DNA from: Scilla litardierei
Taxonomy: Eukaryota; Streptophyta; Magnoliopsida; Asparagales; Asparagaceae
Assembly: GCA_030789695.1 (NCBI GenBank)
Contig: CM061141.1
Span: 172,188,807 to 172,252,806 of the forward strand
DNA length: 64,000 bases
Direction of reading: 5' to 3'
In this document: piece after piece, positions 49,715 to 60,730 of the stretch
Layout of the letters: every line of letters starts with the position of its first letter
Numbering within the stretch: the stretch's first letter is position 1
Position numbers and translations under genes: made by a program
Notes under the pieces: generated by a model
What the model was told of the DNA's origin: nothing
Seen by the model: only the letters and a program-made list of their open reading frames with translations
The model's database searches: none

Positions 49715-52050
49715 TCGGTGCTCATTTATACGTTTTTGAAAGATATGTATCTTTTTATTAAATGATATGATTTTTTGGCCTAATTTTATCTTCTTCATTT
49801 TTAAGTTGAAGATGTCGATCTCCCGATTCCAACGGACATTTTTGTGTATTTTTCAGTTAAAGATATGAATCTTTATATTAAATGATATGATTTTTATAGC
49901 CTAAAAATCTTCTCTTATTTTTCAGTTGAAAATGGGGATCTCTTAGTTCCAACGGACATTTTTGCAGATTTTACGTATCTCAGGCTATTTTCTATAGTTT
50001 ATTGAAGATTGGGATCTTTTAATTAAATGATATGATTGTTATAGCATGAGATTGGGTCTCATGCTATCATGTATGTCACTTTAGAAAAACTTCTCTTTTT
50101 TAGTTGAAAATGCCAATCTTCCGGTTTGGACAGACAAATTGGCAGATTGTTTCAGACCTTGAGACTATTTTCTACATTTTCTGGAAGATATAAATATTTT
50201 TATTGAATGATATGACTTTTGGACTAATTTTGTCTTCGCTTGCTTTACAGATGAAGATAGTGATCTCCCGGTTCCAACCGACATTTTTGCGTATTTTTCT
50301 TAGCCCCGGGCTATTTTCTATATTTTCTGTAAAATATGAATCTTTAGATAAAATGATAAGATTTTTATAGCCAAATTTTGTCTTCTCTTATTTTTCAGTT
50401 GAAGATGAAGATCTCCCGAGAGTCATTTTTGCTGATTTTTCTGAGCTCAAAGCTATTTTTTACATTTTATTGAAGATATAGATTTTTTATTAAATGATAT
50501 GATTTTTGTAGCCTAAATTTTGTCTTTTCTTATTTTTCAGTTGAACTTGGCGATCTTCAAGTTCTAACGGACATCTTTTCGGATTATTCTAAGCTCGAAA
50601 CTATTTTTCTACATTTTCGGGAAGTTGTGGATATTTTTATTAAATGATGTGATATTTTGGTCTAATTTTGTCTTCTCTTTTTTATTTGAAGATGGCAAAC
50701 TCCCTGTTCCAACAGACATTTTTCGATTTTTCAGAGCTCGAGAATATTTTATATAGTTTATTGAAGATGAGGTTCATTTTATTAAATAATATGATTTTTA
50801 TAGACTAAGTTTATCTTCTCTTATTTTTTCAGTCGAAGATGGTGAAATCCCATTTCCAACAAAAAATTTTGTGGATTTTTCTGATCTCGGGGTTATTTTC
50901 TAAATTTTATGACAGATATGTATCTTTTTATTAAATGATATGATTTTTATAGCCTAAGTTTGTCTTCTCTTATTTTTAGTTAAAGATGGCGATCTCCATG
51001 TTCCAACGGACATTTTTGCAGATTTTTCTGAGCCCGGGGCTATTTTTCTCCATTTTCAGGAAGATATGAATATTTTTATTAAATGATATGATTTTTGGAC
51101 TAATTTTGTTTCCGCTTATTTTTTCGTTAAAGATGGCGATATCCATGTTCTAACAAACATTTTTGCATATTTTTCTGATCCGGGCAATTTTCTACATTTT
51201 GTATAAGACATCGATCTTTATATTAAATGATATGATTTTTATAGTCTATTTTTGTCTTCTCTTATTTTTAGTTGAAGATGGCAATCTCTCAGTTTTAACG
51301 GAAATTTTTGCATATTTTTCTGAGCTCGGGGCTATTTTCTATATTTTCTAAAAAATAATGATCTTTATATTAATTGATATCATTTTTGTTGCCTAATTTT
51401 GTCCTCTCTTATTTTCCACTTGATGATGACGATCTTTTTATTAAATGATATGATTTTTTGGCCTAATGTTGTCTTCTCTTATATTTCGGTTGAAGATGGC
51501 CATCTCCAGGTCCAACGGACATTTTTGCAGATTTTTCTGAACTTTAGACTATTTGTCACATATTCTGGAAGATATGGATCGTTTTATTAAATGATATCAG
51601 AGAAGACAAAATTAGACAAAAAAATGTCCGTTGAACCCAGGAAATTGCCATCTTCAACTGAAATATAAGAGAAGACAAAATTCGGAAACTAAAAGTCACC
51701 ATCTTCATCTATAAAAATGTTCGTCGTAACCGGATATCGCCATCTTCAACTGATAATATTTTCATATATCATTTTTTGAGCTTGGTGCTATTTTTATATT
51801 TTATAAAAGGCATATATCTTTTTATTAATAGATAAGATTTTTATAGCCTAAATTTGTCCTATCTTATTTTTCCATTTGAAGATGGCGATCTTTTTATTAA
51901 ATGATATGATTTACGCATAATTTTGTCTTCTCTTATATTCCAGTTGAAGATGGCGATCTCCAGTTCTAACGGAGATTTTTCGGATTTTTCTTAGATTTGG
52001 GCTTTTTCTACATTATTTGGAAGATATAAATCTGTTTATTAAATGATGCG
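49715..52050 (+). repeat. 146-bp satellite array, block 7
   Basis: About 16 monomers. One monomer carries an 11-bp perfect inverted repeat (50041-50067) inside a short foreign stretch up to about 50092. It includes inverted module copy 3. It ends in GATGCGAGTCATAACCCG, where another repeat family begins. Confidence 0.92.
51597..51756 (-). repeat. Inverted satellite module, copy 3 (160 bp)
   Basis: Begins ATCAGAGAAGACAAAATTAG on the plus strand and ends at CATCTTCAACTGATAA. Its CENP-B-like word is damaged (TTCGTCGTAACCGGA). Confidence 0.87.
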
Positions 52051-52855
52051 AGTCATAACCCGTGCCCGCATGCACGGTTCATTTAAGATTTTTTCCTGCG
52101 AAATCTTTATTCCCCAAAAATTATTTACACAACCAAATTTGTGCGGAACAACAAATTCGGCGAGGGCGCCTTTGAGTTGGAAAACAAATTAGCATCAAAA
52201 AATTTAGCGGGCGCCTTCGACGAGGGGGCCTTCGACGCAAGAAATTATTCTCATCTTATTGCCACATGCATCAAAGAGACGGTGAGCCCCGTGTTGAGGG
52301 AGAGATCATTCGATCTGCAGCATTAAGTGCAAGTTAAAGTTTTTCCCCCGCAAAATCTTTGTTACCCAAAAAATTATTTCAACAGCCAAAATTACGCGGA
52401 ACAACCAATTAGCGTAAAAATATTTAGCGGCACAGGCGCCTTCGGTGCGGAATAACAAATTCGACGCCGGTGCCTTCGACACGAAACAACAAATTAGCGT
52501 AAAAAAATTGGCACGGAACAACAAATTTGACGTACAACATCAAATTCGACGCGGGCGCCTTTGGCTCGGAACCCCAAATTAGTTTTAAAAAACTGCACAT
52601 GCGCTTTCGGTGCGGGAAATTATTCTCATCGTGTTGACACAAGCGTTGAAGAGATGGTGGGTCCCCCAAAAACATTCATTCCCCATAAATTTTCATTTCC
52701 CTAAAAATGTTTTTCCCTCCAAATCTTTCCACAAAATCCCATCTCAACCATTCATTCATCAAGATTTAATCCAAGCCGTCTTTCTATAAACCTGTTTGTC
52801 CTAGTCAGCCCTTCCTAGTCAGCCCTAGAATTCAAAAACAGTTGTGTTTTAATAT
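52051..52855. repeat. Flank-type repeat block inside the array
   Basis: It starts with an ACCCGTGCCCGCATGCACGG-type imperfect palindrome, common at the edges of plant transposon-derived repeats. Two tandem copies of a roughly 260-bp unit follow (52085-52325 and 52338-52670), each with GCAAAATCTTT or close, GGAACAACAAATT, GCGCCTTCG and AATTATTCTCATC. It ends with the CCTAGTCAGCCCTAG sequence also found at the array's left edge (3985-4127). The first part matches window positions 1-175. No protein-coding potential was recognised. Confidence 0.75.
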
Positions 52856-53512
52856 ATATATGATTTTTGGCCTAATTTTGTCTTCTCTCTTTTTTCAGTT
52901 GAATATTGCGATCCTGCGGTTCCAACGGACATTTGTTCGGATTTTTCTTAGCTCGATGCTATGTTCTACATTTTATGGCAAATACGAATATTTTTATTAA
53001 GTGATATGATTTTTGGACTAATTTTGTCTTCTTTTATTTTTCAGTAGACGGTGGCGATCTCTCGGTTCCAATGCACATTTTTTCGGATTTTTCTAAGCTC
53101 TGAGCTATTTTCTACATTTTTTATATGATCTGAATCTTTATATTAAATGATATGATTTTTAAAACCTAATTTTGTCTTCTCTTAGTATTCAGTTAAAGAT
53201 GGCGATCCACAAGTTCCAGCAGACATTTTTGCCGATTTTTCTGAGCATGTAGGTTTTTTCTTCATTTTCGAGAAGTTATGGATCTTTGTATTAAATGATA
53301 TGATTTCTTGAACTAATTTTTTCTTCTCTTATTTTTTCAGTTGAAGATGGCGATCTCCAGGTTCCAAGAATATTTTTGCGGATTTTCTGATCTCGGTGCT
53401 ATTTTCTACATTTTTTAAAAGTTATGTATATTTATATTAAATGATATGATTTTTATAGCATACGTTTGTCTTCCCTTATTTTTCAGTTGAATATGGCGAT
53501 CTCCCGATTCCC
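52856..53512 (+). repeat. 146-bp satellite array, block 8
   Basis: About 4.5 monomers, opening with the TTGAATATTG marker (about 52902) and the ATATGATCTGAATC monomer after it. It breaks in mid-monomer at CGATCTCCCGATTCC. Confidence 0.92.
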
Positions 53513-54080
53513 TAAGAAAGCAAGTCTACCCTCGTTCTAGAGCTAAAGTGAGAAAGATTGTTGAATAAGTCATCGAAGACGGCTTTTAAATAATAAAGGT
53601 TATAGAGTCATTTTTAAGTCATTCCCAGGTAAGAAAGCCTGACAGCCAAAGGGAAAGGACTTGATAAAGAAAGTCCCATCTAGTGCTAAATCTCTCGTAA
53701 GCAGGGTTTTAGATTCCGCCAGCACCACGGGATAGAGAATTTCATAAAAATATTCCGGTGCGGGTAAGCTATTCTCTCGTTCTAGCATAAGTTAGTACCC
53801 TGCTGTCAAGTAAGGAAGTTCAAAGCAAGGTTAGATGAGAAGTAATTCCCTAGGGATATAATTTCATATAGTAAGTAAGCCAACCTGCTAATCCCTAAAT
53901 CTAGTGCTAGAAAAAAGGTAGGGTTGGCAAAGTGAACTTCCTTTAGAAAGAGTGGACTTCCTTACTCTATAAATATCTATCAAAGGGAGATGAAAAAGTA
54001 ATAGCACCTTGAGCCCTGGGTTAGCTGGTTTGCTTACTCCAACAAGGTTGGCCGACTCTAGGGATTATTCCTACTCTTAC
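53513..54080. other. Probable organelle (mitochondrial) DNA insertion, 568 bp
   Basis: The sequence style differs sharply from everything around it: balanced composition, no poly-T runs, and words such as AGAAAGTCCCATCTAGTGCT, CTCTCGTTCTAGCATAAG and TAAGTAAGCCAACCTGC, which resemble intergenic plant mitochondrial DNA. It interrupts one monomer between CCCGATTCC and GACGGACATTTTT, with loss of about two bases and TCC microhomology. There are no terminal repeats, LTR or target duplication. No gene was identified. The mitochondrial origin rests on style alone. Confidence 0.45.
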
Positions 54081-55497
54081 TCCGACGGACATTTTTGCGT
54101 ATTTTTTGAGCTCGGTGCTGTTTTCTACATTTTATGGTAGATATTGAACTTTTCATTAAATAATATGATTTTTATAGCCTTCGTTTGTCTTCACTTATTT
54201 TTTCAATTAAAGATGGCGATCTTCCGGTTCAAACAGACATTTTTGCAGATTTTTGCTTGAGACTATTTTTCTAAATTTTCTGGAAGATAAATATCGTTCT
54301 ATGCAATGATATGATTTTTTGGCCTAATTTTGTCTTCTCTTTTTTTACTTTGAAGATGGTGATCTCCCTGTTCCAATGGACATTTGTGCGGATTTATTTT
54401 GAGCTAGGGATATTTTCTATATTTTTTGTATAATATGAATCTTTATATTAAATGATATGATTTTTATAAACTAATTTTGGCATCTCTTATTTTTCAGTTG
54501 AAGATGACGATCTCCAGGTTTCCAGTGACATTTTTGCGAATTTTTTCTGAGCTCAGAGCTATTTTTCTACATTTTCGAGAAGTTATGGATCTTTTTATTA
54601 AATGATATGATATTTGTCCTAATTTTGTCTTCTCTTATTTTTAAGATTAAGTTGGCGATCTCTCGGTTCCATCAAACATTTTTGCGGCTTTTTCTTAGCT
54701 CCTGACTATTTTCTAAATTTTCTGTAAGGTATGTATCTTTAAATTAAAAGATATGATTTTTCTAGCCTATATTTGTCTTCTCTTATTTTTCAGTTGAAGA
54801 TGGTTATCTCCCGGTTCAAACAGACATTTTAGCAGATTTTACTTAGTTCAGAGCTATTTTTTGTATTTTCTAGAAGATATGCATCTTTTAGTTAAATGAT
54901 ATGATTTTTTGCTTAATTTTTCCTTCTCTTATTTTTCAATTAAAGATAGCGATCTCTCTGTTCCAACAGATATTTTCTCAGATTCTTCTGAGCTCGGGGC
55001 TATTTTCTGCATTTTCTGGAAGATATGGATCATTTTATTAAATGATATCATTTTGGCTTAATTTTATCTTCTCTTATTGTTTAATGGCGATCAACCTGTT
55101 CCAATGGGTATTTTTGGGGATTTTTCTGTGTGTCGGGATATTTTCTATATTTTATTGAAGATATGAATCTTTTTTTAAATGATATGATTTTTAGCCTACT
55201 TTTGTCTTCTCTTATTTTTCAGTTGAAGATGGCGATCTGCGGTTCCAACTAACATTTTTGCGGATTTTTCTAAGCTCGGGACAATTTTTCTACATTTTCG
55301 TGAAGTTTAGATCTTTTTATTAAATGATAAGATTTTTTGGCATAAATTTGTCTTCTCCTATTTTTTAAGTTGAAGGTGGCCATCTCCTGGTTCCTTTGGA
55401 TATTTTTGCAGATTATCCTGACCTTGGGGCTATTTTTGAAATTTTCTTGAAAATATGGATATTTTATTAAATGATATGATTTTTGGCCTAATTTTTG
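54081..55497 (+). repeat. 146-bp satellite array, block 9
   Basis: About 10 monomers. The series near 54.9-55.2 kb (AAAGATAGCGATCTCTCTG, then a CCAATGGGTATTTTTGGGG monomer) parallels 15.57-15.79 kb and 27.20-27.42 kb. Confidence 0.93.
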
Positions 55498-55735
55498 GGC
55501 TCACCACGGCTTGCTCCTGCGTGTAATGTCACTTAATTCTTCTCAAGTCGTAATATCAAAAATTACTATTTAAACCCAATTAATTCTTTTGAGTTTTACA
55601 AATGTGGAAGGAAGCCTCATGCTATCGTGTACCAGACAAAATTTAGATTCAATGAACATATAAACTGCAACATACGCTTAAACATACATACGCATATGCA
55701 CATCCTTAATACCTCAGACGTATACATATTTTCAA
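55498..55735. other. Insertion of about 240 bp, origin unknown
   Basis: Non-satellite DNA from GCTCACCACGGCTTGCTCCT to ACATATTTTCAAGG. It resembles pieces of longer plant transposon-derived repeats but shows no ends. The satellite resumes with AAATATGGACATCTTTTTAT. Confidence 0.55.
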
Positions 55736-57651
55736 GGAGAAAATATGGACATCTTTTTATTAATTGATATGAATTTTATAGTGTAAATTTGTCTTCTCTT
55801 ATTTTCCAGTTGAAGATAGCGATCTTTTTATTAAATGAAATGATTTTTTTGCCTAATTTTGTTTTCTCTTATATTCCAGTTGAAGATGTCGATCTCCCAG
55901 TTCTAACAAAAATTGTTGAGAATTTTTCTGAGCTCTGGGATATTTTCCACTTTTTTGGAAAATAAGTATCATTTTATTAAATGATATGATATTCTGGCCT
56001 AATTTTGTCTTCTCTTATATTTCAGTTGAAGATGGCGATCTCACGGTTCAAACGGACATTTTTGCGGTTTTTTCTGAGCTCTCAGCTATTTTCCACTTTT
56101 TGGAAGATATGTATCATTTTATTAAATGATATGATATTTTGGCCTAATTTTGTCTTCTCTTATGTTTCGGTTGAAGATGGCGATCTCTCGTTTCCAATGG
56201 ACATTTTTGCGGATTTTTCTAAGCTCGGGGCTATTTTGTACACTTTCTGAAAGATAAGAATCTTTATATAAAATGATTTGATTTTTATATCCTAATTTTC
56301 TCTTCTCTTAGTTTTCAGTTGAAGATGGCGATCTCCCAGTTCCAACAGACATTTTTGTGGATTTTTCTGAGCTCCAGGCTGTTTTCTACATTTTATTAAA
56401 GATATGGATCTCTTTATTAAATGGCAAGATTTTTGTAGCCTAATTTTATCCTCTCATGTTTTTCATGTTAATTTGGCGATCTCCCGGTTCCAACGGACAT
56501 GTTTGCGGATTTTTCCTTCGAGTTGGGCTTTTTTCTACATTTTCTTGAAGATGTGAATCTTTTTATTAAATGAAATGATTTTTGGCCTAATTTTGTCTTC
56601 TCTCTTTTTTCAGTTGAATATTGAGAACTCCCGATTCCAACGGACATTTGAGCGATTTTTTCGAGCTCGGTGCTATTTTCTACATTTTATGGCAGATTTG
56701 TATCTTTTTATTAACAGATATGATTTTTGGTCTAACTTTGTCTACTTTTATTTTTCTGTTGAAGATGGCGATCTCCCAGTTCCAACGGACATTTTTTCGG
56801 ATTTTACAGAGCTCCGAGCTATTGTCTACATTTTTGTTGGTATGATTTTTTATATTAAATGATATAATTTTTATAACCTAATTTTGTCTTCTATTTTTAT
56901 TCAGTTGAAGATGGCGATCTCCCAGTTCCAACGGACATTTTTGTCGATTTTTCTAAGCTCGGGGCTATTTTTCTACATTTTTGGGAAGTTATGGATCTTT
57001 TTATTAAATGATATGATTTTTGACCTATTTTTTCCTTCTCTTATTTTTTCAGTTGAAGATTGCGATCTTTTGGTTCCAACGGACATTTTTGCTGAATTTT
57101 CTAAGCTCCGAGCTATTTTCCGCTTTTTAGAAAATATGTTTCATTTTATTAATGATATGATATTTTGGCCTAATTTTGCCTTCTCTTATTTTTCAGTTGA
57201 AGATGATGATCTCCCAGTTCTAACAGACATTTTTGCGGATTTTTTGAGCTCGAGGCTATTTTTTACACTTTCTGGAGGATAAGAACCTTTATATTAAATG
57301 ATATGATTTTTATATCCTAATTTTTTCTTCTCTTATTTTTCAGTTGAAGATGGCGATCTCCAAGTTCCAACAGACATTATTGCGGATTTTTTTTGAGCTC
57401 AGTGATATTTTCTACATTTTATTGAAGATATGGATCTCTTTATTAAATGACAAGATTTTTGAAGAGTAAATTTGTCTTCTCATATTTTTATTTGAATATG
57501 ACGATCTCCCTGTTTCAAAGGACCTTTTTGTAGATTTTTATTAGCTTTCGGATTTTTTCTACATTTTCTCGAAGATATGAGTCTTTTTATTAAATGATAT
57601 GATTTTTTGGCTTAATTTGGCTTCTCTTTTTTCCGTTGAATATTGCAAACT

Positions 57652-57666
57652 CCCGGTTCTAACGAA
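57652..57666 (-). other. CENP-B-box-like 15-mer, full core match
   Basis: The minus strand reads TTCGTTAGAACCGGG, fitting TTCGnnnnAnnCGGG at all nine constrained positions. It lies in a TTGAATATTG-type marker monomer. Confidence 0.45.
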
Positions 57667-58092
57667 CATTTGTGCTGATTTTTCTGAGCTCAGTTCTATT
57701 TTCTACATTGATGGTAGATATGCATCTTTTATTAAATGATATGATTTTTTGCCTAATTTTGTCTTATTTTATTTTTTCAGTTGAAGATGGCGATCTCCCG
57801 GTTCCAACGGACATTTTTTTGGATTTTTTGAGCTCTGATATATTTTCGACATTTTCTATATGATTTGAATCTTTATATTAAATGATATGATTTTTATTAC
57901 CTAATTTTGTCTTTTCTTATTATTTAGTGGAAGATGGCAATCTCTCGGTTCCAACGGACATTTTTGTCGATTTTTCTGAGCTCGATGCTATTTTTCTACA
58001 TTTTCGGGAAGTTATGGATCTTTTTATTAAATGATATGATTTTTGACCTAATTTTTTGTTTTCTTATTTTTTTCTGATGAATGTAGCGATCT

Positions 58093-58107
58093 CCCGGTTT
58101 CAACGAA
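58093..58107 (-). other. CENP-B-box-like 15-mer, full core match
   Basis: The minus strand reads TTCGTTGAAACCGGG, again matching all nine constrained positions. It lies three monomers after the match at 57652. Confidence 0.45.
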
Positions 58108-60014
58108 CATTTTTGCGGATTTTTCTGAGCTCCGGCCTATTTTCTACATTTTCGAAAAGTTATGGATCTTTTATTAAATGATATAATTTTTATAGCCTAA
58201 TGTTGTCTTCTCTTTTTTTCAGTTGAAGATGGCGATCTCCTGATTCCAACGGATATTTTTTGCGGCTTTTTATAAGCTCGATGCTATTTTCTACATTTTT
58301 AAATGGTATGATATAGTCTACGTTCTTCTTCTCTTATTTTTTTCAGTTGAATATGGCGATCTCTCAGCTCCAATGGAAATTTTTGCAGATTTTTCTTAGC
58401 TTGAGTCTATTGTTCTACATTTTCTAAAAAATATGGATCTTTTTATGAAATGATATGATTTTGACCAAATTTTGTCTTCTCTATTTTTCAGAAGAAGATG
58501 ACGATATCTCGGTTCCAACGAACATTTATGCGGATTTTTTGAGCTCCGAAATATTTTCTACAATTTCTGTAAGATATGAATTTTTATATTAAATGATAGG
58601 ATTTTTATAGCCTTATTTCGTCTACTCTATTTTTCAGTTGTAAATAGCGATCTCCCGGTTCCAACGGAAATTTTTACATATTTTTTGAAGTTTGGTGCTA
58701 TTTTCTACATTTTTGGAAGATATGAAATTTGTATTAAATGATATGATTTTTATATCATATGTTTTTCTTCTCTTATTTTTTTCAGTTGATTATTGTGATC
58801 TACCGGTTCCAGCGGACATTTTTACTGATTTTGTTAGCTTATGGTTATTTTTCTATTATCTTATGGATATTTTTCTACATTTTATGGAAGATAAGGATCA
58901 TTTTATTAAATGATATAATTTTTGGTCCTAACGTTGTCTTTTCTTATTTTTTTAGGTGCAGATGGTGTTCTCACGGTCCCAACGACGATTTTTGCAGATT
59001 TTTTGACCTAGAGGCTATTTTCTACATTTTATGTAAGATATGGATCTTTTTATTAAATGATATGATTTTGGGCCTAATTATGTATTCTCTTATTTTTCAG
59101 ATGAAGATGGCGATCTTTTGGTTCCATTGGACATTTACGCAGATTTTTCTGAGCTACAGGCTATTTTCTAAATTTTCTGTAAGCTATGAATATTTAGATT
59201 AAATGATATGATTTTATGACCTAATTTTGTTTTCTCTGATTTTTCAATTAAAAATGTCGATCTCCCAGTTCCAACAGGCATTTTTGCAGATTTTTTAAAC
59301 ACTAAACTACGTTCTAAAGTTCATTGAAGATATGGATCGTTTTATTAAATGATATGATTTTTATAGACGAAGTTTGTCTTCCCTTATTTTTTTCCCTTGA
59401 ATATAACGATCTACCGGTTCCAATGGAAATTTTTGCAGAATTTTCTGAGCTCCATGATATTTTCTACATTTTCTTTAAGATATGGATATTTGTATCTAAT
59501 GATATGATTTTTATGGCCTAATTTAGTCTTTCCTTATTTTTCAGATGAAGATGGCGGTCTCCCAGTTCCAACGAACATTTATGTGGATTTTTCTGAGCTT
59601 TAGGCTATTTCTACATTTTCTGTAAGATATGGAACTATATATTAAATGATATGATATTTATGACCTAATTTTGTCTTCTCTTATTTTTTTCAGTTGAAGA
59701 TGGCCATCTCTCGTTTCCAACGGAAATTTTTGCGTATTTTTCTGAGCTCGAGCAATTTTCTAGATTTTCTAGAATATAATGATCTTTATATTTTTTGATA
59801 TGATTTTTGTTGCCTAATTTTGTCTTCTCTTAATTTCCAGTTGATGATGGTAATATTTTTATTAAATGATATGATTTTTGGCCTTATTTTCTCTTCTCTT
59901 ATATTTCGGTTGAAGATGGCGATCTCCCAGTTCCAACGAACATTTTGCGGATTTTTCTGAGCTCTCGGCTATTTTTCATATTTCCTGGAAGATATGGATC
60001 GTTTGTTAAATGAT

Positions 60015-60175
60015 ATCAGAGAAGACAAAATTGGTCCAAAAAATGTCCGTTGAACCGGGACATCGCCATCTTCAATTGAAATATAAGAGAAGACAAAATT
60101 CGGAACCGAAAAATCGCCATCTTCATCTATAAAAATGTCTGTTGTAACCTGGATATCGCCACCTTCAACTGATAA
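60015..60175 (-). repeat. Inverted satellite module, copy 4 (161 bp)
   Basis: ATCAGAGAAGACAAAATTGG to ACCTTCAACTGATAAG. The first inverted half-monomer keeps TGTCCGTTGAACCGGG. Confidence 0.87.
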
Positions 60176-60730
60176 GATTTTTATATATCTTTTTCTGAGC
60201 GTGGAACTATTTTCCACATTTTATGAAAGATATGGATTTTTTATTAATTGATATGATTTTAATAGCCTAAATTTGTCTTCTCTTATTTTCTAAGATGAAG
60301 ATGGCGATCTTTTTATTAAATTATATGATTTTTGGTCTAATTTTGTCATCTCTTATATTCCAATTGAAGATGGCGATCTCCCGGTTCCTATGGACATTTT
60401 TGTAGATTTTTCTGAGCTCCGAGCTATCTTCCACTTTTTTGGAAGATATATATCATTTTATTTAATGATATGATATTTTGGCCTAATTTTGTCTTCTCTT
60501 ATTTTTCAGTTGAAGATGGCGATCTGCCGGTTCCAACGGACATTTTTTGCGGATTGTCTAAGCTCGGGGCTATTTTTCTTCTCTTATTTTTAAAGATAAT
60601 AATTTTTATATTAAATAATATGATTTTTATTTACTAATTTTTTCTTCTCTTATTTTTAAGTTGAAGATGGTGATCTTTCAGTTCCAACAGACATTTTTGG
60701 GGATTTTTCTAAGCTTCACGCTTTTTTTTA

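Larger units (their letters stand above)
55736..60730 (+). repeat. 146-bp satellite array, block 10 (right end)
   Basis: About 34 monomers. The TTGAATATTG marker recurs at 56617 and 57645, a local duplication of seven monomers. It holds two full CENP-B-like cores (57652 and 58093) and inverted module copy 4. The last recognisable monomer fades at about 60730 in TTTTACATCATATGC. Confidence 0.93.

Noticed and set aside
4199..60580. Dozens of hydrophobic open frames of 60-147 codons (LLNDMIFGLILSSLIF-like peptides)
   Set aside because: They are translations of the satellite in its two open phases. They start and stop at fixed points of the monomer and change with every indel.
4128..60730. CRISPR array
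   Set aside because: The repeated unit is a contiguous 146-bp monomer, not short repeats with unique spacers, and the DNA is eukaryotic.
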